The notes under the pieces: generated by a model
Told to the model about the DNA's origin: nothing
What the model saw: only the letters and a program-made list of their open reading frames with translations
The model's database searches: none
NCBI GenBank assembly: GCA_026008535.1
Contig: BRKX01000004.1
Coordinates: 59,404,501-59,468,500, forward strand
Source of the DNA: Perilla frutescens
Taxonomy: Eukaryota; Streptophyta; Magnoliopsida; Lamiales; Lamiaceae
Direction: 5' to 3'
DNA length: 64,000 nt
Made by a program: the position numbers and the translations under genes
In this document: positions 1-11,254 of the stretch, in pieces
Layout: each line of letters opens with the position of its first letter
How positions within the stretch are numbered: position 1 is the stretch's first letter

Positions 1-159
1 GGAAAAATATTGACACATCATAATTCTGATCATCGAAAAAATAGGAGCATTGATTATACTACAAATAAAAAAAGGGTTATTATTGCAATATTTAAAAAAT
101 TAGTATCTAAATTACTAATTCATTCAAATGTAGTGATTCTTTTTAGCAATTAACCCTTA

Positions 160-3130
160 AATATATTTATTTTTTTCATACAAAATTCATCCCACATCAA
201 AGACTCGACAGTGCTCATTCCACATTTCTCAGTCTTTCAGTTGCGATCAATTGTAATATTTTATTATATAATTTCAATATTTTGAAATTAAAATTTTGAA
301 TTAACAATAATAATTAAATATGTTTAAAATTTGAAATAAACGTATTAATTGTTTTTATTTATTGTTAAATATTTTAAATTTTTTGAAGGTAAAATATTTA
401 CGTTATCATTTTTATTATATTTTAAATAGTTAAAACTTATTTATTTTAATTTTTGAAACAAAATTTATCTCACATTGAAGAATTAACAAATATTGTTGTA
501 CATATAAAACACTATAAATTTTGAGACACAATAACAGTTTTTTTCATGTTTCCTGATCTTTTTGTTGTGATTCAATGTAATATTTTGATACTTGATTTTA
601 TCCATTTAATATTAAATATTCAGTATCTTTTAAATATATAGAATTTAAATATTTTAAAATTATTCTTTTATGAAATCTATTAAAAGATTGGACTAAAATA
701 TTATATATATATATATTAATTTATTTATTTTTTGGTTTTTAAGTTAATTAAATATTAAAAAAATTAAGACCCACTTCAAAAGTTTTAAATTAAATATATT
801 TAAATGTTCGAATTAAATGTATCAATTGATTTTTATCAATTTAATGTTAAATATATTTAAAATTTGAAGTTCACATCTTTAAGTTATCAACTTTAAATAT
901 ATTTTATTTGTAATTTTATATAATTTAGTTTTTCAAACAAAATTTATCTCACATTTAAAAAGTAAAAATATTGTTGTGTATGGACAAACTATAAATTGTA
1001 GGGCTCAACTACAATCTTTCCATCTTTTGGTCTTTCAGTTAACATCAAGTATAATATTTAATATTTTATTTTATCAATTTAATATTGAACATATATAATT
1101 TAAATAATTAAAAATTATAAATTTAAATTTAAAGTTTGATACTTACATTTTGGGATCAATTTTAAAAATAACTAACTCAACGAAACACCACTACTTTTTC
1201 AAAACAATTGAAAATATAATATTTGATCAATTTTACGACTCGAATGACATACATAATTGATTATATTTCAAGATTTCTTGATTTAATAATTTTTTACACG
1301 GTTGAGAAAATAGAAATATTAAAATAAAATCAATTGCATAGGATTTTCGGACAGAAAATTGACCAAATGTTAGATTTGCAAAACATTTGAAGAAGCAGTT
1401 ACTATTTTGTTAATTTTGATAAAATTTGATTTTTTTTAAAAAGAGCACAAAATATATATATCAAAGTGTAATTTTTCTTGAATTAATTATATTAAAAAGT
1501 TCAAATAAAATATTTTAAATATATAAATTTAAAATACTTTTTGTTTCTTGAGTTAATTAAATATATTAAAAATTCAAGATCCACTTCCAAAATCTTTTAA
1601 TGAGTTCAAATCTTTAAAGACTATGTATTTGAATTTTTTTTTATTAAAAATATATATAGATTTTTAAGTGTAATGTTTGATCCCATATCGAAAAATAATG
1701 AGTATTGTTCTGTTTGAACATACTATAAATTCCTATATTGAATAATGAAATATTATACATTTATTGGTCTTTTTTGTTGAGATCGAGTATAGTGTTTGAT
1801 ATTGTTAGTTTAATTTAATATTAAAATATTTAGTTTAAATATCTGTCAATTTCTTAATTATTGAATATAGATTTAAAATTTAATTTTTATTTTTATATTT
1901 TTAAATTCAAAAATATAAATATAAAATAAATATATTTAATTTTTAAATTTTAAATTTATTTAAGTTTGTAAGTTTAAACATATGAAAACTAAATCTCAAA
2001 CTATAAAATATTATATATTTTAATTATTTTACTAAATTTGTCTCACATTGAATAATCAACAAATATTATTTTGAATGAACAAACTATAAATTGTTAAGCC
2101 GAAAAATAATATTCCTACAACTTTCTTTGTAATTCAGCAAAGATCAAGTGTAGTGTTTTATCCCACATTGAAAAATAAAGAACGTTCTTCTACTTGAACA
2201 CACTATAAATTCTAACAGTCAATAATGAAATTTTGATACCTTTCTTGATCTTTTAAGTTTATTTTTTCTTATCAATTTAATATTAAAATACATATATTTT
2301 TTTAGTTTAAATATTTATCAACTTCTTATTAATTATATATTTAAAATGAATTTTAAGCTTTTATGTTGTAAATTCAAAAATAGTTATATAAAAAATCCAA
2401 ATAAAATATCTAATTTTGAAATATTTAATGTATATAAGTTTGTAATTTAAAATATTTAAAAATAAATCCAAAAAAATAATTTTTTTTATTTTAATTTTTT
2501 TACTAAATTTGTCTCACATCAAATAATTAATAAATATTGTTTTGAGTGAACAAATTAAAATCGTGAGACCCAAAAATAGTATACATACAAAATTTTCTAT
2601 ATTTCAACTAAGATCAAGTGTAGTATTTGATCCCGCATTAAAAAATAAAGAGTATTATTTTATTTGAACATAATATAAATTATAATAGTCAATAAAGAAA
2701 TTTTCACACCTTTCTTGAGTTTTTAAATTGAGAGATGGTTCTAATTTATCTTATTTGTTTAATATTAAAATACATATATAAATTTTTTATTTTAAATATC
2801 TATATCATTTTTTGATTAAATATATATCTAAAATTAGATTTTTAATATTTTGTTTTTAAATTATAAAATTCAAATAAATAATTTTAATTTCTAATTTTTT
2901 TATCAGTTTACACTTTAAATTTTTTAAAAAAGCCTTAAGCAGTTAAATCTTATATAATTTTTTTACTAAAATTATCTCACATTGAAGAATTAAAAAATTT
3001 TATTTTAAATGAACAAACTATAAATATTGAGGTCCAACAATAGTATTCAAACTACTTTCTTCATATTTCATCTAAGTATAAGTTGAGATCGAGTATAATA
3101 TTTGATCTTATAAGTTTAATATTAAAATAT
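160..3130 (+). repeat. Decayed tandem array of USE-like/TATA modules, about 470-bp period
   Basis: AT-rich DNA with no credible ORF. A box resembling the plant snRNA upstream sequence element (consensus RTCCCACATCG) recurs, each time followed by TATAAAT. Box starts and TATA starts: 467/513, 946/990, 1680/1724, 2040/2085, 2160/2204, 2511/2555 (TATA decayed), 2630/2674, 2974/3019; 189 has a box but no TATA. The gap between box and TATA is 33-35 nt every time. Two subtypes alternate: A (TCTCACATTG) and B (TCCCACATTG-like). A to B is about 120 bp, B to A about 350 bp, and like subtypes lie 463-480 bp apart, which suggests a higher-order unit of about 470 bp. No snRNA-like body was recognised downstream of any TATA. 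The element and its origin are not identified. Confidence 0.7.
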
Positions 3131-3846
3131 ATATTTAAAATTTTCCATTTAAACATCTATTAGATCTTATTAAATATATATTTAAACTTTAAATTCAAAT
3201 TTTATATTTTAAATTCAAAAATATAAATATATATATAAAAAATTCAAATAACATATTTAATTTTGAAATTTAAAATGTTTAAATATATGAAACCTAAACC
3301 TTAAACAATAAATCTAATGTGATAACTCTTTTAGTTGATCTTATCAATTTAATGTTAAATATCACTGATCTTTCAACCTTTCTCGGTATTTATGTTAAGA
3401 TCACGTGTAATGACTAATGATTGATATTTGTTTTTAGGAAAAATGTGTAAATACACCCTTAATTTAAAATATTTTTAATTTTTAAATTATATTAAATATA
3501 TTAAAAAAATTAAGATCCACATCCAAAATCTTTTAATGAGTACAAACCTTTAAAGATAGTGTACTTGATATATATATATATACATATATAATATGTATAT
3601 ATTACCACTTCTCATTTGTAGTTTTTTATTTTTTGTATATTTGTGAAGTTCTAAAGTTGCATATAAATCATTGAGATAATGATATTTTGTTTCTGTACAG
3701 GCAGGTTTGTAAAGTTACATGTAATAATATATCACAATCTGTATTTAGGTTGCCTAAGCGGAATTCAAGTGGTGCCTGTCACTTTTACTTTTTTATTATA
3801 TATTATTGAGTATTACTATTTACTTATTAATTTTTCATTTACCCTA
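3131..3846. other. AT-rich intergenic DNA, nothing recognised
   Basis: The tail of the preceding array fades out here. A short TA-rich microsatellite lies near 3570-3600. Small open frames in this stretch show no recognisable domain and look random. Confidence 0.5.
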
Positions 3847-4092
3847 TATCTATATCGGTTGTATAATAAAAATTGAGATGTAGGATGTTTATAAAAGTAC
3901 CAATTATTTTTTCAACATTTCCTACATCCCACATCGCTTGTAGAGTGACAAATTTAAATGTGAGTTGTTGTATAAAAGAGTGGATAACTTTAAATTGAAA
4001 TCTCAAATTATTTTTACAATTTTTTTTCCAATTTCCATACATCCCACATTGATTGTAAATTGAAGAATTGAGATATAGGATGCTGTATGAAA
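3847..4092 (+). promoter_or_regulatory. Three tandem USE-TATA modules, best match to the snRNA promoter layout
   Basis: The box at 3926-3936 matches the plant USE consensus exactly and is followed after 34 nt by TATAAAAG at 3971. A second copy has its box at 4041-4051 and TATGAAAG at 4086, again a 34-nt gap. A degenerate first copy has its box near 3847-3857 and TATAAAAG at 3890. The copies also share flanking sequence (GAGATRTAGGATG, AGAGTG), so they are tandem duplicates. In plants a gap of about 33-34 nt is characteristic of Pol II-type snRNA promoters, and a shorter gap of Pol III U6-type. No snRNA body is recognisable downstream, so activity is unproven. Confidence 0.55.
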
Positions 4093-4318
4093 GAGTGAAA
4101 AATCTCAATTTTTTTTATTTAATCATATTTTGAACAAAACAATTCAAAAAAGAAAAAGAAAAAAATTCATTGGTTGTCTAGAGCGATTTCTCCAACCTTG
4201 AAAAATACATAAGTAATTTATAATTTAGTCGATCTAATTCATATATTTAGATACTAAATTTAAGATTAAATATAATTTTATTATTGTTCATAAATATTTT
4301 TTTTAATAACATTCACTT

Positions 4319-4346
4319 CCTGTGCATCGCACAGGTGATATACTAG
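4319..4346 (+). mobile_element. Helitron-like 3' terminus
   Basis: A 7-bp perfect stem (CCTGTGC/GCACAGG, loop ATC) at 4319-4335 is followed 7 nt later by CTAG at 4343-4346 and then a T. Helitrons end in a short hairpin a few nucleotides before CTRR and insert between A and T. The same core, GTGCATCGCAC plus CTAG, recurs on the minus strand at 23320-23345 and more degenerately at 15952 and 35427, so this is a repeated family. The 5' end (TC...) was not located, so the size is unknown. Confidence 0.6.
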
Positions 4347-4743
4347 TATCACTTAAAATATTTTTGTCTTACCTCTTGTTCCCTTGTCTAAGAAAAATAT
4401 ACAAAATAAAATAAAATGACGGGCTATGAATAAAAAATAAGCAAATTTTCAATATATAAAACTATTAAATTTAATTTAAAAATAAATCATCTTTAATTTA
4501 CTTAAATGTCATTTCAAATTTTAAAAATGTTTCATTTATTTAAAAATAAATTAAAAATACTAAAAGTAAAAAAAAAAAAAAAAATCCCATCTCGTTTCTT
4601 CCCGACCCACACTCTCTCTTCTTCTTCCCCCAACACCCACATTTCTAACTTTCTACAAACCCTTCGCCACTTCCAGAAAGTTGCAACGTCAAGACTGGGG
4701 GCGGGTCGTTTTCTGGTTACCCTTACCCACAACATTTTGGTTC
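4347..4743. other. Intergenic, nothing recognised
   Basis: AT-rich DNA with an A homopolymer near 4570 and a short CT-rich stretch (4600-4640). No supportable gene. Confidence 0.5.
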
Positions 4744-5068
4744 GAAAATGATTTCGTTTATTACAATTTAATTCACAACATTAAGGTTTTAACAAAAATA
4801 ACCTAACGTTTTAATAATAATAATTTAATTCACAACGTTTAGATATTCTAACAGAAATAATCCAACATTTAATATTAACAATTTAATATTACCAAAATGA
4901 TTTTTTTCGGCCTAAATTATCGGATCATTTATATTAAACTGTTCAAACGTTGAGAATTAAATTGTTAATACTAAACGTTGGGTTATTTCTGTTAGAATAT
5001 CCAAATGTTGAGAATTAAATTGTTATTATTAAAACATTAGGTTACTTTTGTTAAAATCATTTTCAAAT
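4744..5068. mobile_element. Foldback/MITE-like inverted repeat
   Basis: The left arm (about 4744-4890) and right arm (about 4935-5068) are imperfect reverse complements. Both carry AACAAAARTAACCTAAYGTTTT, AATTTAATTCNCAACRTTT and ATTCTAACAGAAATAA in matching order, and the outer edges GAAAATGATTT/AAATCATTTTC pair. Each arm also contains an internal repeat of about 60 bp. The loop holds a poly-T/CGGCC segment. No clear target duplication and no coding capacity, so it is probably a non-autonomous DNA element of unknown superfamily. Confidence 0.6.
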
Positions 5069-5937
5069 ATGTAATTATTATTTCAAACATGTCACTCAAG
5101 TTCGAAAAGATACTTTTGAAAAAAAATTGGTTAGATAAGCATTTTCGAAGTTAATAATCATGTTTGAAAATAACGTTTTGAATCAGAGTCCTACTGACGA
5201 AAAGTTTAGTTCGAATGTAGGCCGCTAGATAAATTTTGAACTCCAATTTCGCGGACGCCGCCGACATCGATTGACCGCATTAAGAAGAAGCCACAACAAC
5301 GAGTTTAATTAAGGGCTGAGCATTGTTATCTGCAGTAAAGTGGTCTTGGTCGGAGTTGTTGGTGGCGACCGTGGCAAAAGAAGCAGTGAGTCTTCTCTGT
5401 CTTCAACGAACATTGATTTTTTCATTATTTCTTTTTTATTTTTTTAATTGATTTAAAATAGTTTTTTAAACTGGTGGATAAAATTGAAAGTGAGTGTGTA
5501 TATGAAGTAAAAACAATGGGAAAAAAATTAAAATTGTGGTGTAATAATAAATATGGTGTTGGTGTATAATTAAAAATTGGAGGTGTAAATATACCCATAG
5601 AAAATGGGCGGCGAATAGATTATCCGAGATGAATAGGTGGGCTGAAATATGTGATCTTCAACTCTAAAGTTCTGAAAATTATATATTCAATATGTTCATT
5701 TTGCTCCCTTAACTATATCCAATTATCCAAAAGCGTACTTTGATCCCGATACAAAATTTTAGCCCAAATTGCTACTATAACTTTTTAAAAGATATCAAGA
5801 TAGCCTTCGTTGCTCCTCTGACGGATGAACATTAACATCTGTCACTAACGGAGTTTGAAGTCTTATTTAGTGCAAATAAGTTAAGGTTTAAAAATAAAAA
5901 TCTCAAATTCATTCCAAATTCAGCTAGGTAATGAACT
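5069..5937. other. Intergenic, unrecognised
   Basis: Contains a moderately GC-rich patch (about 5260-5400) and the 5-bp sequence GAACT (5933-5937) that is duplicated on the far side of the copia insertion. No ORF with a recognisable domain. Confidence 0.5.
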
Positions 5938-6425
5938 TGTTGGGTATTTGTTGGCCATTTGTTGTGGCCCAATTACTGTCGGCCCATCTCCTTCATTTAT
6001 TTCGGCCCGTTGACTGCCGCCCACTTATGCTAATTTCCTTGTACCCTTTCGGCTACCCTTGCTTCATTAAAAGAAATCTAGGGCTTTTACTATTCATCAT
6101 CTTCACAATCTCTCTCTCTCTCTCTGAGTGTTCTTCTGTTCTGCTTCTTGTGATCCCTTGAATCAAGCTTTGGCTTGAGAGTTTTGTGCTCCTACTGACC
6201 CTTTGCTTACGGTCCCAGTTCATCTGGATTCCTATGTGCTCTCCTCATGCAAGTAGCTTGGGATAGCTAGGGTTTAGTCATGGGCTCATCGGAAGTCTGA
6301 GCCTTGTGAGAGGTTGTGTGGTCTGCCGTTATTCATATTTCCGATCTCAGTGTGCATTTTAGTCACTGTTTAGAGGAGCTTTGGTCTCAGGTAACCCTGA
6401 GCTCTGGGAGCTTTGATACCCTATA
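5938..6425 (+). repeat. 5' LTR of the copia element
   Basis: 488 bp, starting TGTTGGGTA and ending CCCTATA, where the 3' copy ends CCCTACA. It is shorter than the 3' LTR because it lacks about 85 bp near its end (after the shared ACCCTGAG); the middle also differs by small rearrangements around a repeated CTGGGATAGCTAGGGTT. Contains a CT microsatellite. The unequal lengths indicate post-insertion deletion. Confidence 0.9.
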
Positions 6426-6426
6426 G

Positions 6427-6438
6427 TGGTATCAGAGC
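6427..6438 (+). other. Primer-binding site (initiator tRNA-Met type)
   Basis: TGGTATCAGAGC lies one base after the 5' LTR. It is the standard complement of the 3' end of plant initiator tRNA-Met used by most copia elements to prime minus-strand synthesis. Confidence 0.9.
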
Positions 6439-7006
6439 CACGGAGACGCTCACCGGAGGCACCCTCCATCGCTCTTCGGGCTACCGTCCGATCGTCTATG
6501 TGTAAATCGACCGGTAAGTCGAGAATCCCAACCGCGGGGACTCTCGCTCTGGTATTGTACTCTAAACCCTAGAAAAATTAGGGTTTTGGTGCTTCGTGTT
6601 GAGATCTGTGTGATTCTCTACCTTTTATTTGAGATCTGTGTGATTCTCGACTGATTCTCTGAAATCTGCGTGTTTGCCCTAATTTTCTCTGCATCTTAAG
6701 TGATCTTGTTGAAATTGCTGGGTTCGAATATGTGTGATTCTTGGGTATTATTGTTCCTGGCTCTGTGCTTGGCTCATTTTGTTTCTGCTCCTTCTCTCTT
6801 GGCTCTGGTTTTTGCTGTGTGTATTGTGTGATTCACCTCTTACACATAAAAGGACCCAAATGATCCTTGTATGGCAGGTTAACCTACTTGTAATATGGGC
6901 TCTCCTTGGCATTTCTCACTGCATGTGAGAGTGCTTTGATTTTATCTTCTTTCTTGTTCTGTTTCTTGGATATCTCTGTCTACACGTGTCTATCTGTGTG
7001 ATTGTC

Positions 7007-7894
7007 ATGAGTTCTGCATATCATACTGCTCCTTTTGATGGCAAAAGTGACTTTCAAATTTGGAAAACTAAAATGAAATGCATTCTCATAAAAGAAAAAG
7101 TGTATAATGCTGTTATGAGTGGATGTGATAGAACTGAAACTAATGAAAAAAGGATTGAGATGAATGCAAGTGCAAGGTCTTCAATTTTGTTGAGTCTGCA
7201 TGATTCTGTGATGAGGCAGGTTGTTGGTATTACTTGTGCTAAAGAATTATGGGCAAAATTGAATAAATTGTACACTCAAACATCTTTTCAGTCTCTGTCC
7301 TTCCTGCAAGAGAAGTTTTTCAAATTTAGGCTTGATATGTCTAAAGATATTGATGCTAATCTGGATGATTTTAACAAATTAATTCAGGCCATGAAATTAG
7401 GAGAGGATGATACTATTGAAAAATATTCTGCTACTATGCTCTTAAATGCTATTCCTGATAAATTCAATGATGTCAAATCTGTCATTAGATATGGAAGAGA
7501 TGTTGTTACTTATGATATTGTGGCTAATGGCCTTAAATCTATAGAGCTTAACATGAAACATGGGTCTAGCAGTAGTAACAAGAATTTTGGTGAAATTATG
7601 CATGTTAGGGGAAGAACAACTGAAAGAATTAAGCCTAATCATACCTCTAATAAGAAAAAACATAGATCAAAATCTAGGAATGGTAATAGAAAGTGCTATA
7701 ATTGTAATGTACCTGGTCACTATGCTAACAAGTGTGATAAGCCAAAGAAAATAAAAAAGAAATATGAAAATTCCAGTGATAATCATGCAAATGTGGCTAT
7801 TGATTCTGAGAATTATGGTGATGTTCTTATGGTCTTTGATTTATTCTCTGAGCCCTTTGTGAACTCTGTGTCTAATTCTTGGTCAGAATCTTAA
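7007..7894 (+). CDS. copia Gag polyprotein (capsid-nucleocapsid)
   Basis: About 295 residues, intact to a TAA. The N-terminus has the gag signature of copia elements (FDG near residue 11, W near 19), followed by the helical capsid region with SLHD and LWAKLNKLYT, and one CCHC zinc knuckle (CYNCNVPGHYANKC, 7694-7735) in a lysine-rich tail. I chose the ATG at 7007 over the upstream in-frame one at 6986 because the product then begins MSSAYHTAPFDG, like related Gags. Gag packages the element RNA. The protease frame follows in the same frame directly after this stop (see pol). Confidence 0.8.
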   Translation: MSSAYHTAPFDGKSDFQIWKTKMKCILIKEKVYNAVMSGCDRTETNEKRIEMNASARSSILLSLHDSVMRQVVGITCAKELWAKLNKLYTQTSFQSLSFLQEKFFKFRLDMSKDIDANLDDFNKLIQAMKLGEDDTIEKYSATMLLNAIPDKFNDVKSVIRYGRDVVTYDIVANGLKSIELNMKHGSSSSNKNFGEIMHVRGRTTERIKPNHTSNKKKHRSKSRNGNRKCYNCNVPGHYANKCDKPKKIKKKYENSSDNHANVAIDSENYGDVLMVFDLFSEPFVNSVSNSWSES

Positions 7895-10800
7895 TGGCTT
7901 ATTGATTCTGGATGCACATTTCATATGTTTCCTTGTAAAAGTATGTTTTCTAATCTGAAAACTATTGAAAATGGCTTTGTGTCCATGGCAAATGAAAAGA
8001 AAAGTCATGTGGTTGGCATAGGTGAAATTTGTCTAAAATTTGACTCTGGTTCAACTCTTACTTTGAAAAATGTGAGATGTATCCCTCATCTGAGATATAA
8101 CTTGATCTTTGTTGCATGCTTACCTGATGATGGTTTGCTTGCTAAAATTGAAGTGGATGGAATTAAATTCCTAAAAGGTGCTATGGTGGTGTTTAAGGCT
8201 CCTAGGCAACATAATATGTATATGTGCAATGCTAGCCCCCTGAATTTGGTCCATTCAATTGTTAAGTCTGTGCAAAGTGATAAAACTATGTTATGGCATG
8301 CAAGATTAGGTCATATGAGTCATAAATGATTGAAAATGATGCATAAATCTGGTGTTTTTGGATCTGATCACATTTTTTATATGCCTTTCTGTGAAAATTG
8401 TATGATGGGAAAACAACATAGGGTTCAGTTCCCTGTCTCTGGCTCTCATAAATAACATGCTAGTACTGATATTCTTGAATATTTACATGCTAATGTATGG
8501 GGTCCTGCTAAAGTTGATACTCATTGTGGAAATTGGTATTTTTTTTATCAATTATTGATGACTTTTCCAGAAAAGTGTGGGTTTTTCTAATGAAAAATAA
8601 ATCTGATGTGTATGATAATTATCTGCATGAAAACTTCATATTGAGAACCAAACTGGAAAAAAGATATAAACCTTGAGAACTGATAATGGTCTTGAGTTTT
8701 ACAATGCTCTGATTGATGATCTGTGTGTGGAATTTAGGATTAGGAGATATAAAATTGTCCCCTATACCCCTCAACAAAATAGCATTGCTGAGAGGATGAA
8801 CAAAACTCTCCTTGAGAGATCTGGTTTATCTAAAAAATTATGGGGAGAAACAGTTGTGACTGCTGCTTATTTGATCAATAGGTCCCCATCTGTGCCTTTG
8901 CTTGGAAAAATTCCTGAATCTGTATTTCCAAATAAAGATATTGATTTTTCAAATCTGAAAATATTTGGTTGTTCTGCTTATGTTCACCAAAAGCATGATA
9001 AACTGGATCATAGGTCTAGGAAATGTGTTTTCTTGGGCTATCTAGAAGGGGTAAAAGGTTATAGGCTCTGGGATAAGAGTGTTCCTAGTTTTAAAACCAT
9101 AATAAGCAGAGATGTTATCTTTAATGAAAATGAATTTCCTTGTTTATCTTCTCCTGCTCCCATGTCTGTGACATCTCCAAGTGAGGTGGAGCATCTACCT
9201 GTGCTAAGTGAACTTGATAAGCATTATAATCTGTCTTTACTTGATAATATGTCTGAGAATGGTAATGAGGATCATCCTGAAGATGGTAGGGATCTCAATG
9301 ATCTCCAGGATAATCCTACTGAGAACCTGGACAATTCTGAAGAAGTGAGAGATCCCAATATTCTTCAGAATTATCAACTCACTAGGGACAGAGTGAGAAG
9401 GATTATTAGGCAACCTCAAAGGTTTGTTGGGCTTGTTGGCAGTCATCTGTCCATGCTTGCCTTTACTGTGTTCAATAATCTTGATGCTTGTGAACCAATT
9501 TCTTATAAAGTTACCTTAAACTCTAATGATTTTGAAAAATGGATTGATGCTATGAAAAAGGAAATGAAGTCTTTGCATGATAACAAAACCTGGATCCTTG
9601 TTCTTAAACCTGTTAAGTGCTATGTTGTTCAATGCAAATGGCTTTATAAAATTAAGCATGAATCTGACTTTGTGAGATATAAGGCTAGATTAGTTGCTAA
9701 GGGATTTACTCAAAAGGAGGGGATTGATTACAATGAAATCTTTGCTCCTGTTGTAAAGTTTACTATAGTCAGAATCATGTTATCTCTTGTTGCTCACTTT
9801 GACTGGGAATTGAAACAAATGGATGTTACAACTGTTTTCTTGCATGGTGACCTTGAAAAATGATATCTTTATGAAATAACCTGAGGGCTTCTTTGATAAA
9901 AACAAACCTGATCATGTGTGCCTATTAAAGAAATCATTATATTGTCTTAAGCAGTCCCCCAGACAATGGAATAAGAAGTTTGATGCTTGCATGCAATCTC
10001 TGAAATTCAAAAAGAGCAACTTTGATCACTGTCTGTATTTCAAAAATGATTCAACTCCTGTGTTCCTTCTTCTCTATGTGGATGATATGCTTCTTATCAG
10101 TCCCTGTTGTAAGACTATCAAGCATGTTCAGAAATGTCTATGTGAAAATTTTGACATGAAAGACTTAGGTGATGCTAAGAAAATACTTGGTATGCATATT
10201 CATAGAGACAGAAAGAACTTCTCCTTTGTACTGAATCAAAACTCATATGTTGAAAAAGTTTTGAGTAAATTCTCTATGCAAAAAGCTAAGCTTGTTAGTG
10301 TGCCCCTAGTTGCTCATTTTCTGCTAAGTAAGGATCAATCTCCTAAGACTGATTATGAAATCCATGATATGTCTAATGTGCCTTATTCAAATGCCATTGG
10401 TTCTGTGATGTACCTCATGATCAGTACCAGACTAGATATTGCATATTCTGTTTCTTGTTTAAGCATATACATGTCAAACCCTGGAATGCCACATTGGGAA
10501 GCTTTAAAATGGCTTCTCAGATATTTGAAGTCTACTTCAAATTATGGCTTGACTTTCTCTAAGTCTTCTGATTGGGTGAAACTTGTGGGATATGTTGACT
10601 CCAACTATGCAAATGATAGAGACAATACAAAGTCTACCACTTCATATGTATTTACTTTGTGTTGATCATGTATTAGTTGGAAATCCCAGCTCCAACACAT
10701 TGTGGCCCTCTCTACTACAGAGGCTGAATATGTTGCTGCTACTGGGGCTGTGAAAGAAGTCATTTGGCTAAATGGTTTATTATCAGAAATTGGTTTTGCT

Positions 10801-11019
10801 AACTCATCTCCTACTTTGTTTTCAAACAGTCAGTCAACAATTCAATTGTGTAAAAACACAGTGTTCCATGACAGAACAAAACACATTGATGTGAGGTTCC
10901 ATTTTATTAGAGATGTTGTGGAAAAATGAGAGATACAATTGGAGAAAATTCCCACTGAGTTCAATCCAGCTGACATGGGAACTAAGTGCTTGCTTGTTGA
11001 TAAACTTGTCTCATGCTAG
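7895..11019 (+). pseudogene. copia pol remnant: protease, integrase, reverse transcriptase, RNase H
   Basis: In frame with gag but separated by TAA, it opens with the protease motif WLIDSGCT. GAG-pre-integrase (LWHARLGHMS) ends at a stop at 8327-8329. The integrase zinc region and first part of the catalytic core are read in broken pieces (8330-8670); the rest continues in another frame from 8673 (RTDNGLEF, TPQQN, and the IFGC and FLGY motifs). The RT starts near 9530, breaks at stops at 9861-9863 and about 9880, and resumes from 9916 in a third frame with the catalytic YVDDM. RNase H (STTEAEYVAA, TKHIDVRFHFIRD) has stops at 10663-10665 and 10927-10929 and ends at a TAG at 11017-11019. At least two frame changes and several stops: not functional. 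Confidence 0.9.
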
Positions 11020-11254
11020 AGAATCCTAAATTATGATCTTGGTTAACTCTTTCTATCTCTACTGTGTTCTTTGTGAACTCATCTGATTCTCTGTGAATCT
11101 TGTTTATACTTTGATTATATGTTAATCCACTCTAACTTTGTGTTATGTTTCTCTCTTGTCTCTGTGACCTTGCAGGGAGAAACAAAAGGCTATGATGAGT
11201 CCTGCAATGCTCCTTTCGAAGATCAAGTGCAACCAAAGGGCCAAAGGTGGAGAA

